64,000 bases of DNA from Lepas anatifera. Lineage: Eukaryota > Arthropoda > Thecostraca > Lepadidae. The stretch spans positions 992,001 through 1,056,000 of the forward strand of contig JAOTON010000961.1 of assembly GCA_034440635.1 (NCBI GenBank), written 5' to 3'. Positions 45,341 to 55,600 of the stretch are shown here, in pieces. Both the position numbers and the translations under genes were made by a program. Position 1 is the first letter of the stretch. The number at the start of each line of letters is the position of its first letter. The notes below the pieces were generated by a model. It ran no database searches and was not told the origin of the DNA. It saw only the letters and a list, made by a program, of their open reading frames with translations.

Positions 45341-46183
45341 ACGTCTATGGTGGCAGGTATGGAAAATGCCTGCATCCGAATAGCACCCCTCATATTAGAA
45401 ATAACAATTACACTAGAAACGTCCCTCTGACAAATTTAAACAATAGGTGCTTCAAACTAGGTTTTAACTGTCTGGTCCTAAGGTATGGTAGACTCAGAAT
45501 AACTCCCACCCTAGGAAAAAAACAAAAAAAAAAACAAAACAAAAACAAAACAAAACCAAAAAAAAAAAGTTCAACTAACCAACTAACCCTACCTAACCAT
45601 CCGTTCATATTTGCTAACCAACTAACCCTAACTTAAGGACTACTAACTATACTAACCACGTCTAAGACTAACAACTAACCAACTCACACCCCTCCCTAAC
45701 ACTCTATCTGTTCTATTACCCTTCTCTATTCCTCTATGCGGCGGCTACCCAGCCAGAGAGGGTGCTGTAACCTCACCTCCTGGTTGCAGGATAAAGACCC
45801 GCGGCATCACGTCATGGTGCTTGCGGGTATTTCTAATAACCCAAAATTATTCTTTTTCAATGGAGGAACTCGAGTAACGTAAGCAAACGGTTATTCGATA
45901 ACAAGGAACAAAATTCAAAAAACTAATCTTTACGCTGGCAAGACTCTTCACGTACCCTTTTAAATCCTACCTGTGCCCCAAGCTCGGCATCTCTGCCGTA
46001 GCAATCCCCTTCCCTCGCAAGTGTTGCTACACTTCGCGACCCATTCCTTGAAATAAGATTCGTCCCTTTGTTCTGCGACATTAAAGTAAACACCCCTCCC
46101 GGAAAATTCTCCCCCACACTTTAGAGGCGGGCAAAGGTGCTTTGCACAGAACGCCTTATAAAAAGCCCTTAACTAACTAACTA
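45341..46183 (+). other. LINE copy 2 3'UTR and tail
   Basis: It matches 38404-39261 of copy 1 except for a shorter, differently patterned A/C tract (45514-45569). It ends in (AACT)n at the junction with the gypsy LTR. Confidence 0.7.
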
Positions 46184-46191
46184 AGCGTCCC

Positions 46192-46625
46192 AGATGAGTA
46201 AGAAATAGAGGAGAGTATGAGATGCAGTGTTGCACCGTAGAACTAGGCAGTACTATGCCGAGTCAGCCCAGAGACATGCAGAGACAGTGAGAGAGAGTGT
46301 AGTGGTATAGATACTTGTGTGTGTGCAAGGACAGCCACATATCAGCAGATGTGAGTACGGACTGATGAGCTCAGCTCATAGTGAGGCAGACGCCCACAGT
46401 GCCGCAGAAGATAGCATGTCAGTAGAGTAATGAAGGACTTGTAAGGTCAAGAACAGACAAGAGAGTGTTGGAACTTTGGCTAAGTTGCATCACCTGTTCA
46501 CAACGCCAGGTGCAAATAAATCGACAATTAAGGAAACAACGTATCTTCGTCGAAATACGATTAGAGGTCCTACCAACTTGAAAACCATCATTCACAGCCA
46601 TACCTAAGAGCACTTCTAGGTAACA
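46192..46625 (+). mobile_element. 3' LTR of the gypsy element, second part
   Basis: 434 bp identical by eye to 21604-22037 of the 5' LTR, ending GGTAACA. With 31414-31826 it makes exactly 847 bp. The bases GTGCG (46626-46630) follow as the right target duplication. Confidence 0.93.
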
Positions 46626-46630
46626 GTGCG

Positions 46631-46653
46631 TCGATAAGCCCCAAAAATTATTA
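46631..46653 (+). mobile_element. SINE 3' end, split off by the gypsy element
   Basis: tcgataagccccaaaaattattatt-type tail completing the SINE that starts at 21031. The SINE target duplication ttacgatgagagga follows at 46654-46667. Confidence 0.72.
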
Positions 46654-46667
46654 TTACGATGAGAGGA

Positions 46668-47127
46668 ACCCAATGATGTATAGATGCTTGCTCTAGCTTT
46701 GCTGAGTAAATATGTAGAGATGGAAACGTACACTGCCCTGTTGTAAGCCTATCGAACCTTCTTTGACCTGTGCTGACCTCATTACTGACCTCACATGAAA
46801 ATGCTTCCTATAATTTCTCTTCGTCGAGTCAAGAGCTTTCGAACACCGTCCGTAATTTTTCTTTAGCTTTCCTGGAAAATGAGATATGGAGGGGGGGCGA
46901 AATTCGGCCCTCATCGGGGCTTGTCATGCCAGGGACCCCAGCGAACCGCGTGTAAAAGTGTTTTAGAGGTGTTGTCATTTGACCTGCACTGGTGACCTGA
47001 CCTTAGATAACCCTACCTTAACTTTTGGGGAGAAGTTGCAGATTTGACGGGGGACCAGGCATGCCGGAATACGTTACTCCCGCCGCCGTTTTTTTGTGCT
47101 GCCGGAAAAATACCCGAGGGTGGATGT
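46668..47127. mobile_element. Right part of the AGGTCA-rich repeat interrupted by the SINE
   Basis: This continues the block at 18660-21016 (it resembles element B sequence after the point where the SINE inserted), with tgacct/aggtca motifs at about 46760-46800 and 46978-47010. Confidence 0.5.
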
Positions 47128-48042
47128 TTAACACGCGCACTGGAGGGGGCCTCGGAGGCCCCCACCTGTTTTTCCGAGGTGGCCGGAGAACCGCTCGTAG
47201 CCGAAACACGATACTTTGCCACATTTAATAGAATTTAACAGCGCGTCGATTGGTGAAGATTTTTTGAAAATCAGACGAAAATGTTTTGACTTATAGGCTT
47301 TTAAAGTCAGACCTGCATTTTGAGATCGCCGTAATCGCGTGGTCGGACCAGTTAGCGTGCATTGGAGATCGAGTGGTGAAGTCATAACACCACATAACCG
47401 GGATTATATGTCAAGGTCACCTCACATGAAGGTCAAGGTCAAAGGTCACAGGTCAAGGTTATATCGGCACTTTTAAGGTCACTGACCACAGTGCTTCCGG
47501 TCAAATGACGTTACCCGGTCTGACGTACATTATGCTATGACGTCATCGATAAGGTACCCCAATACCAAGGTCAAGGTCAAAGGGCAAGGTCAAAGGTCAT
47601 TTGCAAAGGTCAATCCTCATTTCCCGCCAAACAGTGGCTATAGTGTTAGTCAAAGTGTACATTATAAGTAGTATACTATATTGTGACCTTACAGGTCAAT
47701 GACCTTGAATGACCTTGACGCCAAAATTGAAGGGAAGGCTCTTTGAGACCTTCTCTATATGACCCTGGTCCACCTCTAGCTTATTCCCGCCAATTTCCCG
47801 CATAATCACGGCATTTACCGGTCGGTCCCCAGAATGTCCAAGTTTTGACCTTTATGACCTCGTTTGACCTTGAAGATATTGACCTAGGTCAACAAAAATT
47901 GGTCACGATGTAGATCACCATAACGCCCACCCACCTCGTAAATTTCCTTTTTCTATGCCTTTTAGTTTCCGAGATCTTAGAGGGGGCCTGGAAGGCCCTC
48001 CAGTGCGCGTTAGTGGCAGATCCCCTCCAGTGCGGGTGTTAA
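47128..48042. mobile_element. TTAA-flanked element C, copy 2
   Basis: TTAA at 47128-47131 and 48039-48042 bound inverted ends CACGCGCACTGGAGGGGG and CCCCTCCAGTGCGGGTG. The interior carries dense AGGTCA direct repeats (four perfect half-sites at 47431-47456). It aligns with 7227-8067 and, inverted, with 48071-49334. Non-coding. Confidence 0.75.
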
Positions 48043-48070
48043 ACACTCATCCCCCCACCCGGGCCGAGTG

Positions 48071-49334
48071 TTAACACCCGCACTGGAAGGGGGTCTGGCA
48101 CCAACGCGCACTGGAGGGGGGCCTGGTAGGCCCCCAAGATCTCGGAAACTTAGAGGGTTAGAAAAACGCCACTTGGGAGGTGGGTGGGGGCTATGGTGAT
48201 CTACATGATGACCAATTTTCATTGACCTAGGTCAATATCTTAAAGGTCAAACGAGGTCGTAAAGGTCCGCCTCCGTGGGCGGACCGAGCGGCGTCGCCGG
48301 GGTATCAGCCTGGGCGGTCCTGTCGGCGGTGTGGTGGGGAGCGCCGCCGTGTGAGCCGATTGGGACGAGAGTGAACTGAGTTGTGGCTGTGGAGGAGTGC
48401 CGTGCTCATTTTATCTTCGTGCCTGCAATCTGTACGGTTTTGCTTGCCGTGGTGTTTTGGAATGTCCCATCGTTTTTACGTTTTAATGTGTTGCTTCCGC
48501 GTCCGTGCCCGCCTTGGCGTTATTTCAGGGATCCCGCGCTATAGGGCGGGCACGGATGCGGGACCTAGTGTTGTAGGAAAGTCGATCAATATACGTGTAT
48601 GGATCCAAATATTGGCCATGCTGGGATCGATTGGTAAATGCCGTGATTATGCAGGAAAATGGCGGGAATAAGCTAAAGGCGGACAAGTTTCATAGAGAAG
48701 AGGTCTCAAAGAGGCTTCCCCACAACTTTTGGGTCAAGGTCATTCAAGGTCATTGACCTTTAAGGTCACCATATGGTATACTACTTATAATTTACACTTT
48801 GACTAACACTGTAGCCACTGTTTGGCGAGAAATGAGGATTGACCTTTCCCAATGACCTTTGACCTTGACCTTTGACCTTGACCTTTGTATTTGGGTACCC
48901 TACCGATGACGTCATAGCATAATATATGTCAGACGGGGTAACGTCATTTGGCTGGACGGACAGTGGTCAGTGACCTTGAAAGTGCAGATATGACCTTGAA
49001 CTGTGACCTTTGACCTTGACATTGACTTTCATGTCAAGTGACCTTGACATATAGTCCCGCTTATGAGTATGACATTATGAGGCCACCACTCGGTCTTCAG
49101 TGCAAGCTAACTGGTCCGACCGCGCGTTTACGGCGATCACAAAATGCAGGTCTGACTTTGAAAGCCTATAAGTCAAAAAATGTTCGGCCGATTTTCAAAA
49201 AGTCTTCACCAATCGACGCGCTTAAATTCTGTTAAATGTGGTCACGTGTCGTTTTTCGGCTACAAGCGGTTCTCCGGCCACCTCGGAAAAACAGGTGGGG
49301 GGCCTTCGAGGCCCCCCTCCAGTGTGCGTGTTAA
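48071..49334 (-). mobile_element. TTAA-flanked element C, copy 3, inverted, with a 330-bp insert
   Basis: It is the reverse orientation of the copy at 47128-48042 and separated from it by only 28 bp. TTAA lies at 48071-48074 and 49331-49334. Alignment breaks at about 48270-48600, where a GC-rich unrelated block is inserted. AGGTCA half-sites are again dense (on the minus strand as TGACCT). Confidence 0.72.
48270..48600. other. GC-rich insert inside element C copy 3
   Basis: The block has no counterpart in the other element C copies. It contains a 17-bp stem (48497-48513 with 48545-48561, one mismatch, 31-nt loop) around CGTGCCCGCC. Origin unknown. Confidence 0.5.
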
Positions 49335-49989
49335 CCCTGAACCTGCCTCTGGTGCTTTTGCTCTGCGAATAAAATAAAAACAGGCGTTGTGTGTTGACAT
49401 TTGAGCGCCAACTCGCTGTGATTAATTCCTCTAATCTTGGGGTAATTCTACCTCAATTTAAAGGTTTCTATAAATTCAAGGCTTCAGTATATCTGGAATC
49501 GGTGTTGTCTAATGGTAATCCGTGATAAAAGATAGCAGCTTCGTGATTGTGTCTGTTTGGGTTTTGTCGGTTTGTCACGGATAACCATAACCATTATGTA
49601 GTCCCTGGTTTTGTCTATGGATTTTAGGGCCATGTATGTTTGTGGGTCGTGTTTGTGTTTATGTGCTCACAGCACTGTGCTCTGGTTCTCTATAGGGATG
49701 GTCCAGGAGGCCCTCTTGCAAAATCCGAGAGCTTTTGGTGCCAGACATTTTTTCATGAAATACCTATTGGCCTTGAAAAATACCTAAGATAAATGATGTC
49801 AAGAAATATAACGAATGCACTATTATTGCCATGTTCTTGGTTATGACAATGATGACTAACGTGTTTCAATCCTTGTCTTGGGTAATTTTTGACAAAGCAC
49901 CTGGCACCGAAAAGCTCTCAGATTTTCGCAAGAGGGCCTGGACCATCCCCTTAGTCAAAGCATTCCCTTGACTCAAAGCCTGACAGTTA
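49335..49989. other. No gene or repeat recognised
   Basis: AT-rich intergenic sequence between element C copy 3 and a MITE. Nothing supported. Confidence 0.3.
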
Positions 49990-50502
49990 CTGGGCGCCCT
50001 AACCAAACGGTCGCCGATGGTCGCCAACCGTCGGCGACCGTCGGCGTCAGTTGCAGAGCGGTAATTTTGGAGGTTTGGCCGACAGAGGAAATGTTCATCT
50101 TTGGTAGCAATCTGGTAGCTCAAACTGCGACGAATGTTGTTTACCAACAACCAAAACTTAGCTGGCATCAAGAACTATTAAAAGAACGATTTAGGAGAAA
50201 AAGGTAATCATGTCCAGTTTTCATAGATTTTTTCAGCATGAATTCCAATTTGAATAATTATTCAAAGATATTTATTACGTTTAATGACTAAAAGCAAGAA
50301 CAAATAACAAGGATATCGGCTTCTGACGCAGACCGTCGGCGCCAAAAGTTGGACATTGTTCAACTTTTGCTGTGACGCTGTAACGCCTGCGGCGACGCTA
50401 AGCGCCAGTGCGCTTTGTGTCCTGACCGAAAATCCCGGTCGCTGCGGCAGATCGACGCCGTCAACACCTTGCGACGCGTTGCGTCTTGGTTAGGACACCC
50501 AG
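49990..50502. mobile_element. MITE with TTA target duplication
   Basis: The left end CTGGGCGCCCTAACCAA and right end TTGGTTAGGACACCCAG are imperfect inverted repeats, flanked by TTA at 49987-49989 and 50503-50505. Sub-terminal sequence is GC-rich with gtcggcg repeats on both sides. A 3-bp TTA/TAA duplication suggests PIF/Harbinger, by inference. No ORF of note. Confidence 0.6.
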
Positions 50503-50505
50503 TTA

Positions 50506-52496
50506 TTGCTCAAAGCTGTTTCTTCCCTTCTCCACACTGCTTTGCCAAAGGGCTCCTTCACATTCTGCTCATCTGTGTTAGTGTAAAGGTTACCTTGTTT
50601 AGATCCATACACATATATTTGGAACATGGCACAGCATGGTACACTCATTTCCATGTAAAAGCTGTATGCTCCCCTGGCGTGGGGCACCTAAGCTATGCCG
50701 GGGGCAGCTACTCATAACTATGAGTCATAAAATAAAATCATCTGTTTTTCATCATCTGTCCGCTGGTTGACAAATACATGTTCCTTCCTCGATATATTGC
50801 TGCTGTATGGATGGATATGACACCTTTATATGGTGGCTGCTGCTTTTGATGGAAATGGGGAATTGTTTTTATATCAGTCTTGCCACATTGTGAGTGCTGA
50901 ATTTGTAAATATTCACAGTTGTTCAATATCTGCACTTCAACTTGTGATAGTACAGCTGGATTGGAGGGAATTTGCCCACCATTACAATGGCTTTTGTTTT
51001 GAGATTTCAGTTTTCTAGAACATTTTGGAGGGAGCACTAGGCATTGACATTTTTAAATACAATTTTGTCTTACATTTTTCTAGGTTCAGCTTTTGGTATC
51101 AGTATTGAAGCCTCACTGATGTTATCAAGGGTCTTGTCACAAAATTTCAGACCACATCATCCCAACAAGCAATTTTCACAATGTTAATTTAGATGTCAGA
51201 GGTTAATGTCCCACAAAGCACAAAGATGGCCACTGTGGTCAGGTTGCTCTCTCACTAGTTAAAGTTTCCACCTGAGCCTGACCAATGTCAGGTAAATATT
51301 GAGTGCTGGAGCATCTGGGGACTGATCCCAGACTAATTATCCAGAAATAGTCATTTTGGAATGCTGGTAAGGTGATCCATGCCCTTTAAAACCATATTTT
51401 CTGCTTTTTATGATGTCACTCAAGAGGTACATGGGTCATTCCAGGACAAATTGTCCAGGTAGGCGGCAAAAATTAACCTTAACCCCTCAGGTTTCCACCA
51501 AGTTTTGTACCCAAGCTCCCCTATACAAAAGGAAAATCTGGGCCAATTTTTATGTCTCAAGGCCAAAGATGTTACCAGGTAGAGGTCTTTAAAGTTGTGA
51601 GGGCAACACAGACATCAAAGGAGAAATGATTTTGCATCTTAAAAGTGACTGATCAAAATAAATTAAAATGGATATGACTGAATAGGAGATACAACAGGCC
51701 ATACAAAAAAGCAAAAACTTTGGCCTCAGGCTTGGTTTTTACCTTGTGACATGTGACCTTTCCTTAATTGTGACTTTTCGTGTGATTTTTTCATAATTCT
51801 CGACAAACTGAGAGTATATACCCTTCCAACTTTTTGCATAAAGTGAATTGAAGTGAGACGATGTTGGCGATTTTCTGCTCGTACCTGGAAGCAGTGCGGA
51901 ACTGTACAGTCTCTGACACAGACTGGGTTTGTCCTCGCGACCGACGGACGATTTTTTATGGTTTCGTCACTCGGGGAGAGATCTGAACAAAAGCGAGAGC
52001 TGAAGTGAAAATATTTCCGGAACAGTGGACCCCTGAAAGTTTGATTAACTATTGTTTCTAGGAAGACATCCTGAGATGGCATGGTGGCAACATCAGGCAT
52101 GATAAGCTCTTCATGGGGCATGGAGTGCAAGGGGTGGTCTCAGGCCACCCTCCATGTCAATATTACCCAGCGGAAGTTGCGCTTGGAGAACAAACTCGAC
52201 TTTCTGTCTGATTCACAGCTGGATGGCATTGGGTCGGTTTTGTGGGGTAAGAAGGATGAATGAATGAATGAATGAATGTGTATTTCTTCCTCATACATGC
52301 AAAGGAAAACAACGATGTGAAGCAGAATTGCGGGCTGGTTGAGAGTGCAGTTTTGACAATGCATATTGTGTCATTTTGTGTTTCAGATTCTGAGCTGCGT
52401 TACCGGCCTGTGCTCTATCAATAACTAAGCACTTGGCACTGGCCAAGAATGAAAAATTATTATTTTTCTTGGTGTGAAGGCTGATAACCAATAGCC
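50506..52496. other. Upstream region of FHIP1, SINE relic and microsatellite
   Basis: No coding exon recognised. A relic of the 20595-20818 SINE lies at 51192-51345, and (GAAT)n is at 52255-52278. A candidate acceptor, tttgtgtttcag at about 52385, could start the exon that contains the FHIP1 start codon, implying an upstream 5'UTR exon. Confidence 0.4.
51192..51345 (-). mobile_element. Diverged, truncated tRNA-derived SINE relic
   Basis: It aligns with the body of the SINE at 20595-20818 (gttaatgtcccacaaagcac, then aaatattgagtgctggagc) but lacks the tRNA head with box A. Confidence 0.55.
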
Positions 52497-52655
52497 ATGA
52501 ACAGCTGGCTGACAAAAAATGTGCATTTTGGCGAATCTCTGATTTCTCGCTTGAGAAGCCCGCTGCCCATCAAAGAAGATGTGGATGCTTCTGTCTACCT
52601 GGACAGCTTCAATGCCCACTGGCATCAGGCATGGACTGCAATCCAGGCAATGCAG
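52497..52655 (+). CDS. FHIP1: FHIP1 exon 1 (start codon)
   Basis: 53 codons from the ATG to donor cag|gtagga, phase 0. The D-x-S-x-Y-L-D-S-F-N-A-H-W-H-Q-A-W segment matches the N-terminal block of FHIP proteins, which supports this ATG as the start. Confidence 0.82.
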
Positions 52656-55600
52656 GTAGGAGACTCGCAGCAATAATAAAGTAATCTTTCAGCTCTGGGC
52701 TCACTTGTATATCTCACTGTGAATAAGGAAATAATTTTCCGCCCCATGACGAGCTATATTCAGAAATAGGTGAAACTACCAGAAACCCCTGACTGGATAA
52801 TCTGTCTTTCTACGCACATTTGCGACATCCTCAGTCTGATACCTCGGTCACCGGCAGGAGGGTGGCGTCCAGTCAACAGAGCGGATCAACATGGTGTTGA
52901 ACCATGTGGACCAGGTGGTGACGCTGCTCTGCTGGGAGCTGCAGCAGGCGGCTGCCGGCGCCACCGCAAGCCTGTCCGAGCCCCGGCTGCTGCACCTCTT
53001 CCTGGCCGAGCGCGTGCCGGAGAGGCTGCTCCACTGGAGTGGCGGCTGCGGCGCCTTCGAGCCGCTGCTGTGTGCTGAGCAGCTGCGTGTGTTCGAGCAG
53101 CTGCTGTCGGTGGAGGCGGAGGAGCTGCTGGTGCAGAGGTACTGGTCCACACGTGGTAACTGCTGGTGCAGAGGTATTGACCCGCACAGGGTAACTGCTG
53201 TTGCAGAGGTACTGGCCCACACTTGGTAACTGCTGGTGCAGAGGTACCGGTCCACACATGGTAACTGCTGGTCCGGCGGCCGGCCCTTGTCGGCCCGATA
53301 GCCAGCTGCCACGGCGGTCACTGGGGCTTCCCGCTGCTAATGTTTGGTGCGGTGTCATTGCCGTGGTGTCAGTGTCTGTGCTGCGGTGTCAGTACCAGTG
53401 CTGCGGTGTCATTGTCAGTGCTGCAGTGTCAGTGTCAGTGCTGCGGTGTCAATGCTGCGGTGGCATTGTCAGTGCTGTGGTGTCAGTACCAGTGCTGCGG
53501 TGTCATTGTCAGTGCTGCGGTGTCAGTACCTGTGCTGCGGTGTCAGTGTCAGTGCTGCAGTGTCAGTGTTAGTGCTGCGTTGTCAATGCTGTGGTGTCAT
53601 TGTCAGTGCTGCGGTGGCAGTACCAGTGCTGCGGTGTCATTGTCAGTGCTGCAGTGTCAGTGCTGTGGTGTCAATGCTGCGGTGTCATTGTCAGTGCTGC
53701 GGTGTCAGTACCAGTGCTGCGGTGCCATTGTCAGTGCTCGGTGTCAGTACCAGTGCTGCGGTGTCAGTGTCAGTGCTGCAGTTTCAGTGTCAGTTCTGCA
53801 GTGTCGGTGTCAGTTCTGCGGTGTCATTGTCAGTACTGCGTGTCAGTGTTGGTGCTGTGGTGTTAGTGTCGGTGCTGCGGTTTCAGTGCTGCGGCGTCTG
53901 ACGCCGGGGCCGCGCCGCCAGGTCTGTGCTGCGGCCGCTGACGGCGCTGCTGCTGCGCGGCCAGAGCTGCGCCAGCGGGGAGCTGCAGCGGCGCCTGTCG
54001 CGGCTGCTGCGCCAGCTGTGTCTGACGCTGCAGCGGCAGCCGCAGCTGCTGTCGCTGTTCCTGGAGCTGGACGCCGACGGCAGCGCCTCTCGCTGTGTGC
54101 CGGTGGCGCTGCTGGTGGAGCTGATGCACGCCGACGGCGTGGTGGGTCAGACGGCGCGGCAGGCGCTGCTGCTCTGTATGCGGCTCTCCGCCGACAGCCC
54201 CCAGCTGGCCCAGTACGTCTCACAGCACTCCAGCTTCTGCCAGGTGGGTAACGGCCCGGCCTCCGCCTCTGCTCTGCAGGGTCGGTGATTCACAGTAGTT
54301 ATCCAGTTTGCAAGTTGACCTCTGTTCCAGCCCCTGACCTCTGTCTCACACACTGACCTCTGTCCCAGTCACTGACCTCTGTCCCAGTCACTGACCTCTG
54401 CCTCGCTCGCTGACCTCTGTCCCAGTCACTGACCTCTGTCTCAGTTGCTGACCTCTGTCTCACTCGCTGACCTCTGTCCCAGTCACTGACCTCTGTCCCA
54501 GTTGCTGACCTCTGTCCCAGCCCCTGACCTCTGTCCCAGTCGCTGACCTCTGTCTCAGTCGCTGACCTCTGTCCCAGCCCCTGACCTCTGTCTCAGTCGC
54601 TGACCTCTGTCTCAGTCACTGACCTCTGTCTCACTCGCTGACCTCTGTCTTACTCGCTGACCTCTGGCGCTGACCTCTGACTTACTTGCTGACCTCTGTC
54701 TCACTCGCTAACCTGTGGCGCTGACCTCTGTCCCAGCCTCTGACCTCTGCACCGCCCGCTGTGTCAGGTGCTGGCGGCCGGCCTGAGCGGACTGTTCTCG
54801 GCGCTGCCCCACCAGCTGCCGCAGCGCTCGGTGGACTCAGAGCAGCTGTCCGAGCTGGACGCCTTCCTGGAGTCGCTCGAGTTCTGCGACGCCGTCATGC
54901 AGGTCAGTGCAGCAGGCCCGCCGCAGCGGCAGCCGTACAGCATCGCTGCTGCCGGTAGTGCTGTAGCTCTCTGTTGATGTGCAGTAGTGCTGTATCGCTG
55001 TATTGCCGCTGTTGTTGTGCAGTGCCGCTGTTGTTGTGCAGTGCCGCTGTTGTGCAGTGGTGCTGTGTCGCTGTATTTCCGCTGTTGTTGTGCAGTGGTG
55101 CTGTGCCGCTGTTGTGCAGTGGTGCTGTGTCGCTGTATTGCCGCTGTTGCTGTGCAGTGGTGCTGTGCCGCTGTTGTGCAGTGGTGCTGTTTTGCTGTAT
55201 TGCCGCTTGTTGTGCAGTGGTGCTGTGCCGCTGTTTATGCAGTGGTGCTGTGTCGCTGTATTGCTGCTGTTGTTGTGCAGTGGTGCTGTGCCGTGTTTAT
55301 GCAGTGGTGCTGTGTCGCTGTTTGCCGCTGTTGTTGTGCAGTGGTGCTGTGCCGCTGTTGTGCAGTGGTGCTATGTCGCTGTGTCGCTGTTTGCCGCTGT
55401 TGTTGTGCAGTGGTGCTGTGTCGCTGTTTGCCGCTGTTTCGTGCAGTGGTGCTGTGTCGCTGTTTGCCGCTGTTGTCGTGCAGTGTTGCTGTGTCGCTGT
55501 TTGCCGCTGTTGCTGTGCAGTGGTGCTGTGTCTCTCTGTTGCCGTGTGCCGCTGTTGTTGTGCAGTGGTGCTGTGTCGCTGTTTGCTGCTGTTTCGTGCA

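Larger units (their letters stand above)
39262..46183 (+). mobile_element. I-clade-like LINE, copy 2 (5'-truncated, head-to-tail)
   Basis: It begins directly after the AACT tail of copy 1 with sequence matching copy 1 from 32232, so it lacks the first 405 bp. It is otherwise nearly identical and ends with the AACTAACTAACTA tail at 46183. It is followed by AGCGTCCC (46184-46191), the same 8 bases that precede copy 1. No separate target duplication separates the copies. About 85 bp present in the 5'UTR of copy 1 (32640-32724) are missing here. Confidence 0.88.

Noticed and set aside
21191..46625. Intact infectious retrovirus
   Set aside because: Env is open and complete, but ORF4 has an in-frame TGA, the polypurine tract is doubtful and the 3' LTR is split by a LINE; infectivity cannot be inferred.
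53340..54251. Long plus-strand open frames over the intron 2 repeat
   Set aside because: They come from a stop-free 20-bp unit; the real exon at 53922-54243 uses one of these frames by chance and has clear splice sites and homology.
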